The notes below the pieces were generated by a model. The model did no database searches. It was not told where the DNA came from and worked only from the letters and a program-made list of their open reading frames with translations. DNA of 64,000 bases from Telluria antibiotica (GTDB taxonomy: Bacteria; Pseudomonadota; Gammaproteobacteria; Burkholderiales; Burkholderiaceae_D): assembly GCF_011682055.1 (NCBI RefSeq), contig NZ_JAAQOM010000013.1, positions 62,001 to 126,000 of the forward strand. Reading direction: 5' to 3'. Of this stretch, positions 18,896 through 28,400 are shown in pieces. Numbering within the stretch: position 1 is the stretch's first letter; each line of letters starts with the position of its first letter. A program made the position numbers and the translations under genes.

Positions 18896-19064
18896 GGCAC
18901 GCCGCCAAGCGCCTGATCGGCATTGATTGTCCCCGTCAGGCCGCTTTACGGTCCGAGCCCCAGGAGGAGACCGCCTCGAGCGTCCGTATGCAGGCTACCG
19001 CCTGCCCGTTGCGCGCACAATAATCAGGGACCGGGATCTATCTACATATCGATTGGAGAAAGCA

Positions 19065-20468
19065 GTGAGTCTTTTCAGAACCAAGAATCTCGACAACATG
19101 GTCGCAGCCTCCCGTACCCCGGGCGGGCTGAAGAAAGTGCTGGGGCCAACCGACCTCATCCTCATGGGCATCGGGGCGATCGTCGGCACCGGTATCTTCG
19201 TGCTGACCGGCACCGGCGCATTGACGGCCGGCCCGGCGTTGACGTTGTCGTTCATCGTCGCCGCCATCGCCTGCGGCTTCGCGGCCATGTGCTACGCGGA
19301 GTTCGCGTCGACCGTGCCGATCGCCGGGTCGATCTACACCTACAGCTATGTCGTGCTGGGCGAACTCGTGGCCTGGATGATCGGCTGGGACTTGCTGCTC
19401 GAGTACGGACTCGCGACGTCGGCGGTGGCCGTCGGCTGGTCCGGCTATTTCCAATCGCTGCTGAGCGGCTTCGGCATCACGATTCCCGAAGCGCTGTCCG
19501 CCGCGCCGGGCGCGCTGCCGAACGCGCACACTGTCATGAACCTGCCCGCGGCATGCATCATGCTCGTGCTGACGGCAATGCTGTCGTGGGGCGTGCGTGA
19601 ATCCGCGCGTGTCAACAACGTGATGGTCGTGATCAAGATGATCGTCGTGCTGCTGTTCATCGGCGTGGGCGTCAAGCACGTCACGCCGGCCAACTGGCAT
19701 CCGTTCGCGCCGTTCGGCGCGTCGGGCGTCATGAGCGCCGCCGCCGTCGTGTTCTTCGCATTCATCGGCTTCGATGCCGTCACGTCGGCCGCCGAGGAAG
19801 TCAAGCGTCCGGAACGCGACCTCCCGATCGGCATCATCGGATCGCTGACGATCTGCACGATCCTGTACGTGATCGTCGCCGCCATCATGACGGGCATCGT
19901 GCCGTTCCAGATGTTCAAGGGCATCGACCACCCCGTCTCGCTGGCGCTGCAGCACGCGGGCGAAAACTGGTTCGCCGGCTGGGTCGACCTGGGCGCCATC
20001 CTGGGCATGACCACCGTGATCCTCGTGATGGCCTACGGCCAGACCCGCATCATCTACGCGATGTCGCGCGACGGCCTGCTGCCGGCGAAGCTGTCGACCG
20101 TGCACCCGAAATTCGGCACCCCGTTCTTCGCGACGTGGGTGGTCGGCCTCGTGTTCGGCTTCATCGCCGCGTTCGTGCCGCTGAACGTGCTGGCGGAACT
20201 CGTCAACATCGGCACGCTGGCCGCGTTCTGCCTCGTGTCCGTCGCCGTGATCGTGCTGCGCAAGAAACGTCCGGACCTGAAGCGCGCGTTCCGCTGCCCG
20301 GGCGTGCCCATCGTGCCGGGCATCGCCGTCGTGTTCTGCCTGGCGCTGATGTCGTTCCTGTCCGCGATCACGTGGATGGCCTTCGTCATCTGGCTCGTGC
20401 TGGGCCTGATCGTGTACTTCGGTTATGCGCGCGCCCGTTCTGCACTGAACGGCGTGACGCAGTCGTAA
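19065..20468 (+). CDS. APC-superfamily amino acid permease (cationic amino acid type)
   Basis: A 467-residue, 12-helix inner-membrane transporter. GIGAIVGTGIFVLTG in helix 1, FAFIGFDAVTSAAEEVKRPERDLPIGI and RIIYAMSRDGLLP are hallmarks of the CAT/YfnA-like branch. It likely imports amino acids with protons. The start is the GTG at 19065 (VSLFRTKNL) preceded by GGAGAAAGCA; the frame is open upstream but those residues are not family-like. It is monocistronic behind the promoter at 18867. Its position beside the cyanophycin genes could mean arginine or another cationic amino acid is the substrate, which is inference from context only. Confidence 0.87.
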   Translation: MSLFRTKNLDNMVAASRTPGGLKKVLGPTDLILMGIGAIVGTGIFVLTGTGALTAGPALTLSFIVAAIACGFAAMCYAEFASTVPIAGSIYTYSYVVLGELVAWMIGWDLLLEYGLATSAVAVGWSGYFQSLLSGFGITIPEALSAAPGALPNAHTVMNLPAACIMLVLTAMLSWGVRESARVNNVMVVIKMIVVLLFIGVGVKHVTPANWHPFAPFGASGVMSAAAVVFFAFIGFDAVTSAAEEVKRPERDLPIGIIGSLTICTILYVIVAAIMTGIVPFQMFKGIDHPVSLALQHAGENWFAGWVDLGAILGMTTVILVMAYGQTRIIYAMSRDGLLPAKLSTVHPKFGTPFFATWVVGLVFGFIAAFVPLNVLAELVNIGTLAAFCLVSVAVIVLRKKRPDLKRAFRCPGVPIVPGIAVVFCLALMSFLSAITWMAFVIWLVLGLIVYFGYARARSALNGVTQS

Positions 20469-20653
20469 GGGTTTTTCCTCCGGACGGCGCCCGCCGTCCG
20501 GTCGCATGGACGGCGCTGCGGCGCCGTTCGTCGTTTACGTCGGAACGATGCAATTTTGTAATCCCTGTCCGACATCCTTGAGGGAATCGTACCGATTACG
20601 CCATGAGCGGCGGGTCCGCATAATTTGGGTAGCATCGTTACCCGAAGATTCTC

Positions 20654-22111
20654 ATGACCTCCACGTTCGTCGACGACGGCCAGGCACGCGCAGCGGTGCG
20701 TGAAGCCCGTCCCGCCCAGGTGCCGACCGCCAAGGCGCTGTATTTTTCCCTGCTGGACAACCCGGCCGGCTGCCGCGATGCCGCGCGCGCCTACCTGGCG
20801 GCGCAGATCGAGGTGGCCCGCGCTGAGCCGTGCGAACTGCCGGACGCCGTCTGGCAGCTGCAAGGCTGGATCCAGGGCCGCGCCGAGACGGTCGGCATCG
20901 CGTACCGCGAATACCTTGCGGCGCGCAAGAACGGCGCCCCGCGCCGCTATTTCTCGAACAAGGCGCACGCGCTGTACTTCCTGAAGGGTGTCGCGCCGAC
21001 GAAGCTCGTCGACGGCGCTTGGTTGTATGGCACGCTGGGACGCTGGGACAATCCCGACTTCCACCCGCTGATCAAGACCTATCTCGAGGAGCTGGGCGAC
21101 GGCGTCCCGGACAAGAACCACGTCACCCTGTACCGCCGCCTGCTCGCCACGCACGGCTGCGAGCATTGGGACACGCTCCCCGAAGACCATTTCGTGCAGG
21201 GCGCGATCCAGCTGGCGTTGGCCCACGAGGCCGACGCGTTCCTGCCGGAGGTCGTGGGCTACAACCTGGGCTACGAGCAACTGCCGCTGCACCTCCTGAT
21301 CACCGCGTACGAACTGAACGAACTCGGGATCGACCCGTATTACTTTACCTTGCACGTCACCGTGGACAACGCCGGCAGCGGCCACGCGCACAAGGCCGAG
21401 CAGGCGCTGGCGCACCTGATGGCGCAATCCGGCGACCCGGCCGCGTTCTTCGCGCGCGTGCTGGACGGCTACCGCCTGAATGATCTCGGTGCGTGCACGA
21501 CGTCCGTGATCGGCGCCTTCGACCTGGAGGCGGAACTGGTCGAGATCCTCACCGCGAAGGCCGCCGTCGGCAAGAACATGCATTCGGATTACTGCCGCGT
21601 GGCCGGCCGCTCCGTCAACGACTGGCTCGCGGATGCGAAGCAGATTCCCGCATTCCTCACGGCGCTGGCAGACGCGGGCTGGATCCAGCGCGGCGAGGAC
21701 GTGGAGCACAGCCGCTTCTGGCGCCTGATCCAGGGCGAGCGCGCCGAGATGTTCGGCGTCTTTTCCAGCTACGAGCAGCAGGTGCTGCGCGACTGGATCG
21801 TGACGCCGCGCGACGCCACCGCGACGGCGCGCACCGACCGCGTGCTGAGCCACCGCGCGCGCCAGCGTGCGCTCGACACCCTCACGCAGCATGCGCCGCG
21901 CAGCGGTTATCCGGAGCGGGGCCTGATCCGGCGCCGGCCCGGGGGTGCCGGTGGCGACACGGAACTGCACCAGCTGGAAGAGCGCGTGGCGAATGCGGCC
22001 GGCAAGCTTGACGCGATGGCCATGCTGGCGCGCCTCATGTCGCCTTCCGTGCATCATACGGCCATCGGGCTGATGGCCACGCGGATGTATTCGCGCCTGC
22101 TCGACGCCTGA
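20654..22111 (+). CDS. Haem-oxygenase-like diiron (HDO-type) iron-containing redox enzyme
   Basis: A 485-residue protein with the helical core of the iron-containing redox enzyme family (haem-oxygenase-like fold that binds two irons, not haem). Possible ligands sit in the region EELGDG (about 145), H156, E199/E208, and FTLHVTVDNAGSGH with H234, D238 and H244. Known relatives oxidise amino acids, fatty acids or peptide-derived substrates. The gene stops 68 bp before the first cyanophycin-synthetase-like gene on the same strand, so the two are probably an operon and the enzyme may act on an amino acid or isopeptide that passes through it. The C-terminal 100 residues are not recognised. A weak promoter with CATAAT at about 20620 is possible. 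Confidence 0.7.
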   Translation: MTSTFVDDGQARAAVREARPAQVPTAKALYFSLLDNPAGCRDAARAYLAAQIEVARAEPCELPDAVWQLQGWIQGRAETVGIAYREYLAARKNGAPRRYFSNKAHALYFLKGVAPTKLVDGAWLYGTLGRWDNPDFHPLIKTYLEELGDGVPDKNHVTLYRRLLATHGCEHWDTLPEDHFVQGAIQLALAHEADAFLPEVVGYNLGYEQLPLHLLITAYELNELGIDPYYFTLHVTVDNAGSGHAHKAEQALAHLMAQSGDPAAFFARVLDGYRLNDLGACTTSVIGAFDLEAELVEILTAKAAVGKNMHSDYCRVAGRSVNDWLADAKQIPAFLTALADAGWIQRGEDVEHSRFWRLIQGERAEMFGVFSSYEQQVLRDWIVTPRDATATARTDRVLSHRARQRALDTLTQHAPRSGYPERGLIRRRPGGAGGDTELHQLEERVANAAGKLDAMAMLARLMSPSVHHTAIGLMATRMYSRLLDA

Positions 22112-22179
22112 CAAGACCCAGCGGCGTGCCGCCTGCGCGCGCCGCGATGACAAGCAATCCGTCCGAACGAGAGACACCA

Positions 22180-24576
22180 GTGCACATACTCGAACAACGC
22201 TTCCTGCGCGGACCGAACATCCACGCCGCCACTCCCTGCATCCTGTCCGTGCTCGACCTGGACGATTTATATGGCGTCTCCACGCGCGACCTCCCGCACT
22301 TCAACGACGCGCTGCTCGACCTGTTGCCGTCGCTCGCGGACTACCTCGTGCCGACCGGGCAACCGGGCGGCTTCGCGCAGCGGCTGCGCGAAGGCACGTA
22401 CCTCGCGCGCGCGATCGAGCACGTCACCCTGGGCCTCCAGTGCCTGGCCGGCGCGCCGGCGGCGTTCGGCCGCACGCGTCCCGTGACGGGCAGCCCGGGC
22501 CAGTACCGCATCGTCTGCGCCTACCTGCTGGAAAAGGTCGCACAGCCGGCGTTCGCGCTCGCCGTGGACATCGTCGACGCGCTCGCGCACGGCCGCCCGT
22601 TCGACCTGGCGCCGCGTCTGGACGAATTGCGGGCGCTGGCCGACCACTACGCCGTCGACGCGAACACGGCCGCCGTGCTGGTCGCGGCGCACGAGCGCAA
22701 CATTCCCGTCCAGCGCATCACGGAAGACGCGAACCTGTTCCAACTGGGCTGGGGCGTGAAGCAGAAGCGCATCCAGGCGACGCTCACGGGCGACACGGCG
22801 ACCATCGCCGTGCGCATTGCCGGCGACCGCCAGCTCACGCGGCGGCTGCTGGATGAAGCGGGCATCCCCGTGGCGGCGGGCGAGGCCGTCGCCACGGCCG
22901 ACGAGGCGCAGCGCGTCGCCCGCAACCTGGGCACGCCCGTGACCGTGAAGCCGCTGGACGCGGAGCAGGCGGACGGCGTGACCGTGGCCTGCCGCACGGA
23001 CGCGGAGATCGAGCAGGCCTACGCGCACGCGCGCAAGTTCGGCCGCCAGGTGGTCGTCGCGCGCCACGTCGAAGGCGAACAATACCGCGTGCTCGTCGCC
23101 GGCCGCAAGGTCGTGGAGGCCGCGCTGTCACGGTCTGCGGACGGCGCCGGCGACGACGTCACGGACCTGCTGCCGGAGTCCACGCGCCGCCTGTGCGTGC
23201 GCGCCGCCGCGAAGATCGGCCTGGACGTTGCCGGCATCGACATCGTCTGCCGCGACATCGCCGTGCCCCTGGCCGACCAGGGCGGCGCCATCGTCGGCGT
23301 CAGTGCGGCCCCGGGCATCGGCGCGTCGCGCGCCGCGGGCGACGCGATCATCGACGGCCTGATGGGCGGTTCGGACGGCCGCATCCCCCTGATCGCGTGC
23401 ACGGGCACGAACGGCAAGACCACCACCACATTGTTGATGGCGCATGCGGTGCGCCTGGCCGGGCGCGTCATGGGCGTGACGTCCACGCATGGCGTCACCA
23501 TCGCGGGCAAGGAAGTCACGAAGGGCGATTGCACGGGCTACTGGTCGGCGCGCACGGTGCTGGCGTCGCCGGACGTGGAATTCGCCATCCTGGAAACGGC
23601 GCGGGGCGGCATCCTCAAGCGGGGCCTCGCGTTCGACCGCTGCGACATCGGCATGGTGCTGAACGTGTCGCCGGACCACCTGGGCCTGGACGGCGTCGAC
23701 ACGATCGAAGACCTGGCGCAGGTGAAGGCCGTCGTGCCGCTGTCGGCCAGCCGCGCCGTCGTGCTGAACGCGGAAGATCCGCTGTGCGTGGCGATGGCGC
23801 GCCGCGTGCATCCCGACGTGGAGATCGTGTATTTTTCCATGGAGGCCGACAATCCCGTGTTGCTGCGCCACCTGGAAGAGGGCGGTCGCGCCGTCTACTT
23901 CCAGGATAATTCGATCGTTGTCGCCGACGCCACGTATCACCAGGAATTGCTGCGCGTGGAAGCGATGCCGATCGCATTCGGCGGCCGCGCGCGCTACAAC
24001 ATCGCGAACGGCCTCGCCGCCACGGCCGCGCTGATGGCCGCGGGCATGTCGAACCTCCAGATCGCGACGGGGCTGTCGACGTTCGTCAGCGACGGCAAGA
24101 CGAACCCGCTGCGCACCAATGTGTTCGACGTGCGCGGCCTCACCGTCATCGTCGACTATGCGCACAACCCGGCCGCGTACGCGGCGCTGGCCGAGATGGC
24201 CCGCTCGCTGCTGCCTGGCCAGCTGGTCGGCATCGTGACGGCGCCGGGCGACCGCCGCGACGAAGACCTGCTCGAGGTCGGGCGCGTGTGCGCGGGCCGC
24301 TTCGACGAGCTGGTCGTGTACGAGTCGTCCAGCCGCGGGCGCGCGTACGGCGGGGCCGTCGACCTGATCCTGCAGGGCGCCGAGGACGTCGTCGGCAAGA
24401 CCGATACCCTGCACCGCGAACTGGACGCGGGCGCGGCGATCCGCCTGGGCCTGTCGCTGTGCCGGCGCGGCGACGTGCTCGTGTTCGCGTGCGGCACGTC
24501 GCTGGACGTGTTCGTGGAAGCGATCCGCGCGACCGATCCGGAAAGCGCGGCCCGGATCGCCGCGCAGGTGGGCTGA
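22180..24576 (+). CDS. Cyanophycin synthetase paralogue with degenerate ATP-grasp and intact Mur-ligase domain
   Basis: A 798-residue CphA-family protein: N domain (HILEQRFLRGPN), ATP-grasp G domain (about 195-380) and Mur-ligase-like M domain with P-loop GTNGKTTTT (Lys413). The G domain looks broken. About 70 residues between VAGRKVVEAA and DVTDLLPE are missing compared with the paralogue at 28746-31325. The Gly-rich QGKGV is QADGV, the metal-binding E-V-N-AAPG is GVSAAPG, and the RMHQYPS segment after it is gone. The M domain keeps GDCTGYWSAR, ETARGGIL and VDYAHNP. It may thus only add the side-chain amino acid (arginine in cyanophycin). GTG at 22180 aligns with the paralogue; ATG 22147 is an alternative. 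It is in an apparent operon with the HDO enzyme. Confidence 0.8.
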   Translation: MHILEQRFLRGPNIHAATPCILSVLDLDDLYGVSTRDLPHFNDALLDLLPSLADYLVPTGQPGGFAQRLREGTYLARAIEHVTLGLQCLAGAPAAFGRTRPVTGSPGQYRIVCAYLLEKVAQPAFALAVDIVDALAHGRPFDLAPRLDELRALADHYAVDANTAAVLVAAHERNIPVQRITEDANLFQLGWGVKQKRIQATLTGDTATIAVRIAGDRQLTRRLLDEAGIPVAAGEAVATADEAQRVARNLGTPVTVKPLDAEQADGVTVACRTDAEIEQAYAHARKFGRQVVVARHVEGEQYRVLVAGRKVVEAALSRSADGAGDDVTDLLPESTRRLCVRAAAKIGLDVAGIDIVCRDIAVPLADQGGAIVGVSAAPGIGASRAAGDAIIDGLMGGSDGRIPLIACTGTNGKTTTTLLMAHAVRLAGRVMGVTSTHGVTIAGKEVTKGDCTGYWSARTVLASPDVEFAILETARGGILKRGLAFDRCDIGMVLNVSPDHLGLDGVDTIEDLAQVKAVVPLSASRAVVLNAEDPLCVAMARRVHPDVEIVYFSMEADNPVLLRHLEEGGRAVYFQDNSIVVADATYHQELLRVEAMPIAFGGRARYNIANGLAATAALMAAGMSNLQIATGLSTFVSDGKTNPLRTNVFDVRGLTVIVDYAHNPAAYAALAEMARSLLPGQLVGIVTAPGDRRDEDLLEVGRVCAGRFDELVVYESSSRGRAYGGAVDLILQGAEDVVGKTDTLHRELDAGAAIRLGLSLCRRGDVLVFACGTSLDVFVEAIRATDPESAARIAAQVG

Positions 24577-24591
24577 CGGCGCCCGGCCGCG

Positions 24592-24885
24592 TCAGGCCGG
24601 GGTCGAAACGCGTCCGAGCAGGAAGGTGCGGACGACGTAGCGCCAGGGCACCGCGACGATGTGCAGCAGGACCCAGGCGAAGGCGAACGTCATGCCTTCG
24701 GCCGGGGAACCCGCCAGCCTGTCGTGTGCCCACAGGGGATACGCGACGACCACCAGCCAGATGGTCTTGTAACAGATTTCCAGCAGCAGGACCGGCAGCA
24801 TGCGCACGGGTTGCAGGATGCCGAGCAGGCCGAACGACGCGAACGCGGCCCACACGCGCCAGGCCAGCGCGTCGAGCGGCGATCA
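24592..24885 (-). pseudogene. 5'-truncated membrane protein fragment
   Basis: The open frame (no ATG; a GTG at 24855) encodes about 97 residues with two or three membrane helices: LAWRVWAAFASFGLLGILQPVRMLPVL, then KTIWLVVVAYPLW and a C-terminal helix ending RYVVRTFLLG. This looks like the back half of a roughly 140-residue membrane protein family whose first helix is missing. A stop lies in frame at 24886-24888. The missing front abuts the equally truncated small membrane gene at 24910, suggesting a deletion between them. Confidence 0.5.
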
Positions 24886-24909
24886 GCCGGCCGCGGATCA
24901 GTACTTCGC

Positions 24910-25083
24910 TCAACAGGCCGATGACGATGATGACTGGATGGCAGCCAGTGCGGCGGCCGTCTCGTTGTGCGCAGCGCCGCGCAGCTTCGCCTGCTGGACG
25001 GCCGCGAAGGCGCGCATGCCGAATACGACGATGACGGTGCCGAAGAAGGCGGCGAGTGTGATCAGATATACGTGCTCTTCCAT
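24910..25083 (-). CDS. Small single-helix membrane protein, C-terminus apparently lost
   Basis: A 57-residue protein with one N-terminal membrane helix (EEHVYLITLAAFFGTVIVVFG) and a short amphipathic tail NETAAALAAIQ that ends in SSSSSAC. Similar proteins next to ArsR-like regulators tend to continue with a coiled coil, so the serine run followed by a stop looks like a break point. The ATG at 25083 has GAGG and lies 8 bp after the ArsR-type regulator stop; the two are co-transcribed. Confidence 0.55.
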   Translation of the reverse strand: MEEHVYLITLAAFFGTVIVVFGMRAFAAVQQAKLRGAAHNETAAALAAIQSSSSSAC

Positions 25084-25091
25084 GTTGGCCT

Positions 25092-25424
25092 CTAGTCGTG
25101 GTGATCGTTGCCCAGGGATGCCACCGCCGCGGCGATCAGGTCCGGCGTCAGCGCGTAGTCGAAATCGGCGACCTCGATGTAATTCAGGGCCTTGCCGTCG
25201 GCCGAGAATTCCGTCCGGCTGACGACGAGGCCCGCGTCCTGCAGCTTCTGCACGTGCAGATGCAGCAGCGGACGGCTGATGCCCAGTTCGCGCGCCAGCT
25301 GGCTGATGTAGTTGCGGCCTCCGACCCGCAACGCGGCGATGATGCGCAGCCGGTGCGGATTGGATAGCGCCGCCAGCATCGCCAGCAGTTCGTCTCCGGT
25401 GAGATGTTTCGACCGATGTTTCAT
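25092..25424 (-). CDS. ArsR-type winged-helix transcriptional regulator
   Basis: A 110-residue regulator with an ArsR/HTH_20 fold: LAALSNPHRLRIIAAL, then RNYISQLARELGISRPLLHLHVQKL (recognition helix) and the wing DAGLVVSRTEFSADGKALNYIEV. No cysteine metal-binding motif is present, so it probably senses something other than arsenic-type metals. It is followed by the small membrane protein. The promoter is likely in the short gap 25425-25488. Confidence 0.82.
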   Translation of the reverse strand: MKHRSKHLTGDELLAMLAALSNPHRLRIIAALRVGGRNYISQLARELGISRPLLHLHVQKLQDAGLVVSRTEFSADGKALNYIEVADFDYALTPDLIAAAVASLGNDHHD

Positions 25425-25488
25425 GTGTCACCAATATCTGACATGTGAAATACAGTCAATACACGTCTGGCGAAGGGCCAGGGCAAGG

Positions 25489-28400
25489 TCAACCGCGCGG
25501 CATGGCGGCGGGCGCAACGTCGGCCAGCACGCGCCGCAACGCCGTCATGTCGATCGGCTTGACGAAATAATGCTGGAAGCCGGCGGCCTTGGCGAGGACC
25601 CGGTCATGCGCCTGGCCGTAGCCGGTCAGCGCGATGTACGTGGCGTGGCTCGTTTCGGGCATGGCGTGCAGGCGCCGCGACAGCTCGTAGCCGTCCATGT
25701 CGGGCAAGCCGATGTCGAGGATCAGGGCGTCCGGGGTCGCACTTCCCGCTTCTTCGAGGGCGCCGTGCGCGTCGTGGCGGATCGTCACGGCGTGGCCCTG
25801 CGTCTGCAGCAGCGCGGCCAGCGATTCCGCCGCGTCTGCGTTGTCGTCGACGACCAGCAGGTGCAGCGGGCGTTGCGCCGGGCCGTCCTGGATCGCTGCG
25901 GCGGACCCGCGGACAGCGTCCGGCTCCTTGCGCATCAGCGGCAGCGCCAAGGTGAACGTGCTGCCCTTGCCGGGGCCGTCGCTGTGCGCCGTCACGCTGC
26001 CGCCGTGCAGCGACATGATGCTGCGTGCGAGCGCGAGCCCGAGCCCCAGGCCGCCCTGGGACCGGTCCGGCGTGCGCTCGGCCTGCGTGAACAGGTCGAA
26101 CACGTGCGGCAGGAAGGTCGCGTCCATGCCGATGCCGTCGTCGGCGATGTCGACGCGGACGCACCGTTCGTCGATGTCCAGGCGCAGCGTGATGTGTCCA
26201 CCGAGCGGCGTGTACTTGGCCGCGTTGTTCAGCAAATTCGTCAGCACCTGGATCAGGCGCGTGCGGTCGCCGAGGACGACAGCGGCCTCGGGAGCGAGGC
26301 GCACTGCCAGCGTATGGCCGCGCGATTCGATCAGGGGCTTGGCCTGCTCGATCGCGCCGTGGACGGCATCCTTGATGTCGAGTTCCGCCTTCTCGATCGA
26401 CACGAGGCCGCGCGTCACGCGCGACACGTCGAGCAGGTCGTCGACGATGTCCGTCATGTGCCGGACCTGGCGCGCGATGATCGCACCGTATTTCTTGACG
26501 ACCTCCGTGTCCGCGCTCGCCCGTCCCAGGAGCTCGGCGGCCGCACTGATCGGCGCCAGCGGGTTGCGCAATTCGTGCGCGAGCATGGCGAGGAATTCGT
26601 CCTTGCGCCGGTTGGCCAGCGCGAGCGCCTCTTCCGCTTCGCGCTGTATGGTGATGTCCGTATTCGTGCCGAACCAGCGCGTGATCCGGCCATCGCGGTC
26701 GCGGATGGGCACCGCGCGCGACAGGAACCAGCGGTATTCGCCGTTGGCGCCGCGCAGCGGGAACAAGTCTTCCCAGGCGACCTGGCGCTCGACGATCTGC
26801 TCGTAATATTTCGCCCTCACGGCTTCCATGAAATCGGGATGGTGGACCTTTTGCCAGCCCCATCCTTGCATGTCTTCGAGCGTCATACCCGTAAATTCGA
26901 ACCAGCGGTTGTTGTACCAGAAGATTGCGCCATCGCTGTTGGCCATCCACGCGAGCTGCGGGATGTTTTCCGCCAGCGTGCGGAACTGGATCTCGCTTTC
27001 CCGCAAGGCGGCCTGGGCCTTTTTGGATTCGCTGATGTCGAGGATGTAGCCGATGCCTTCTTCGCGGTTGCCCCGGTAATTGGCAGCCCCCACGTACACG
27101 GGCAGACGGCTGCCGTCCTTCCTGAAGTATTCTTTTTCGTACGCCTCCACGCTGCCTTTCGCTTGCAGGGTTCCCAGGCTGTTGCGGTCCGCTTCCTCCC
27201 ATTCGGGCGGCGTCAGCTGGCGCCACGACAAGCCATTCGACTCGAATTCCTCGCGCGTGTAACCCAGCATCCGCAGCAGCGCATCGTTCGCGTTGACCAG
27301 CGTGCCGTCGTAGCGGTACTGCATGATGCCGATGACGCTGGATTCGGCGATGGTCCTGAACTGGAATTCGGTCCGCAGCCGGGCTTCTTCCGCCAGTCTC
27401 TGCTGCGTGATGTCGAGGACGACACCAGGCATCCAGGCGGGTTTGCCGTCCGGGGCGGGATCGATCTTGCCGCGCGCATGGACATGCCGGACGCCGCCGT
27501 CCCGTTGTCGCACGCGGAAATAGTACTGGTAGGGTTTGCCGCTGGCGAGCGATGCGGCGATGTCGGCTTCGACCCCCGGCCTGTCGTCGGGATGGATCGC
27601 ATCCAGGTACGCGCCGAGGGGGGCGCCGTCGGCGAGTTCCTCGGACATCTGGAACATGTTCGCGAAATTGCGATCGGCATGGATGCGGTCGGCCTGGATA
27701 TCCCACGTCCACGTGCCGATTTCCGCGGCGGTCAACGTGCCTTCCAGGCGCAGCCGCGCGTTCAGCAGTTCCGCCTCCATGATCTTCTGGTCGTTGATGT
27801 CGGTACAGGTGCCCATCCACCGCTCGATGTCGCCGCCCGCATTCCGGATGGGCAGGGCACGCGCCAGCATCCAGCGGTAGTCGCCGGCGTGATGCCGCAG
27901 CCGGTATTCGATCTTGTAGGGCTCGCCCGTGGCGAGACAGTGCGCCCAGGCTTGTCGTGTACGCGGCAGGTCGTCCGGATGGATGATCGCCCCCCAGTCC
28001 TGGCCGATGGTCTCGTCCGGCGACACACCGGCGAATTCATAATGGCGGCGATTGTAGTAATCGTGATATCCGTCCGGCAACGCCGACCAGACCATTTGCG
28101 GCATCGCGTCGGCAATCTGCCGGAAGCGGGCTTCGCCTGCCTCCGCCGCCCGCTGCTTCATCACCTGTTCCGTGACGTCTTCGACCGCGTGGATGATGTA
28201 GACGACGTTGCCTGCCGCATCCAGCACGGGCGAATTCAGGGGCTTCCAATAGTGGACTTCGAATTCGCCGCCGGCGGATCCGTCCTTCGGGATATCGTAT
28301 TTCTGGATCGGCATGATATCGGGCTGCCGTGTCTGCAGTACCCGCGTCAGCGACGCGCGCAGATTCGTCACGCCGGTCGCGCCGGGATCGGCGGGATTAT

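Noticed and set aside
18905..19064. Riboswitch in the permease leader
   Set aside because: The 160-base leader is long, but no conserved core of glycine, lysine, TPP, SAM or other known riboswitch could be recognised by eye.
20470..20510. GC-rich hairpin after the amino acid permease as a terminator
   Set aside because: The CCGGACGGCG/CGCCGTCCGG stem is real, but the T-run precedes it and none follows on either strand, so a rho-independent terminator cannot be claimed.
18831..20614. A 15-mer CCATGAGCGGCGGGT shared by the upstream regions at 18831 and 20600
   Set aside because: One 15-base match is expected by chance in 64 kb of GC-rich DNA, and the two copies sit at different distances from the promoter elements.
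24146..24913. 255-residue minus-strand frame starting MSEVLIRGRLIAARRAG as the true start of the membrane fragment
   Set aside because: After the first 25 residues it becomes Arg/Pro-rich shadow of the CphA paralogue; joining it to the fragment would need a frameshift that family similarity does not support.
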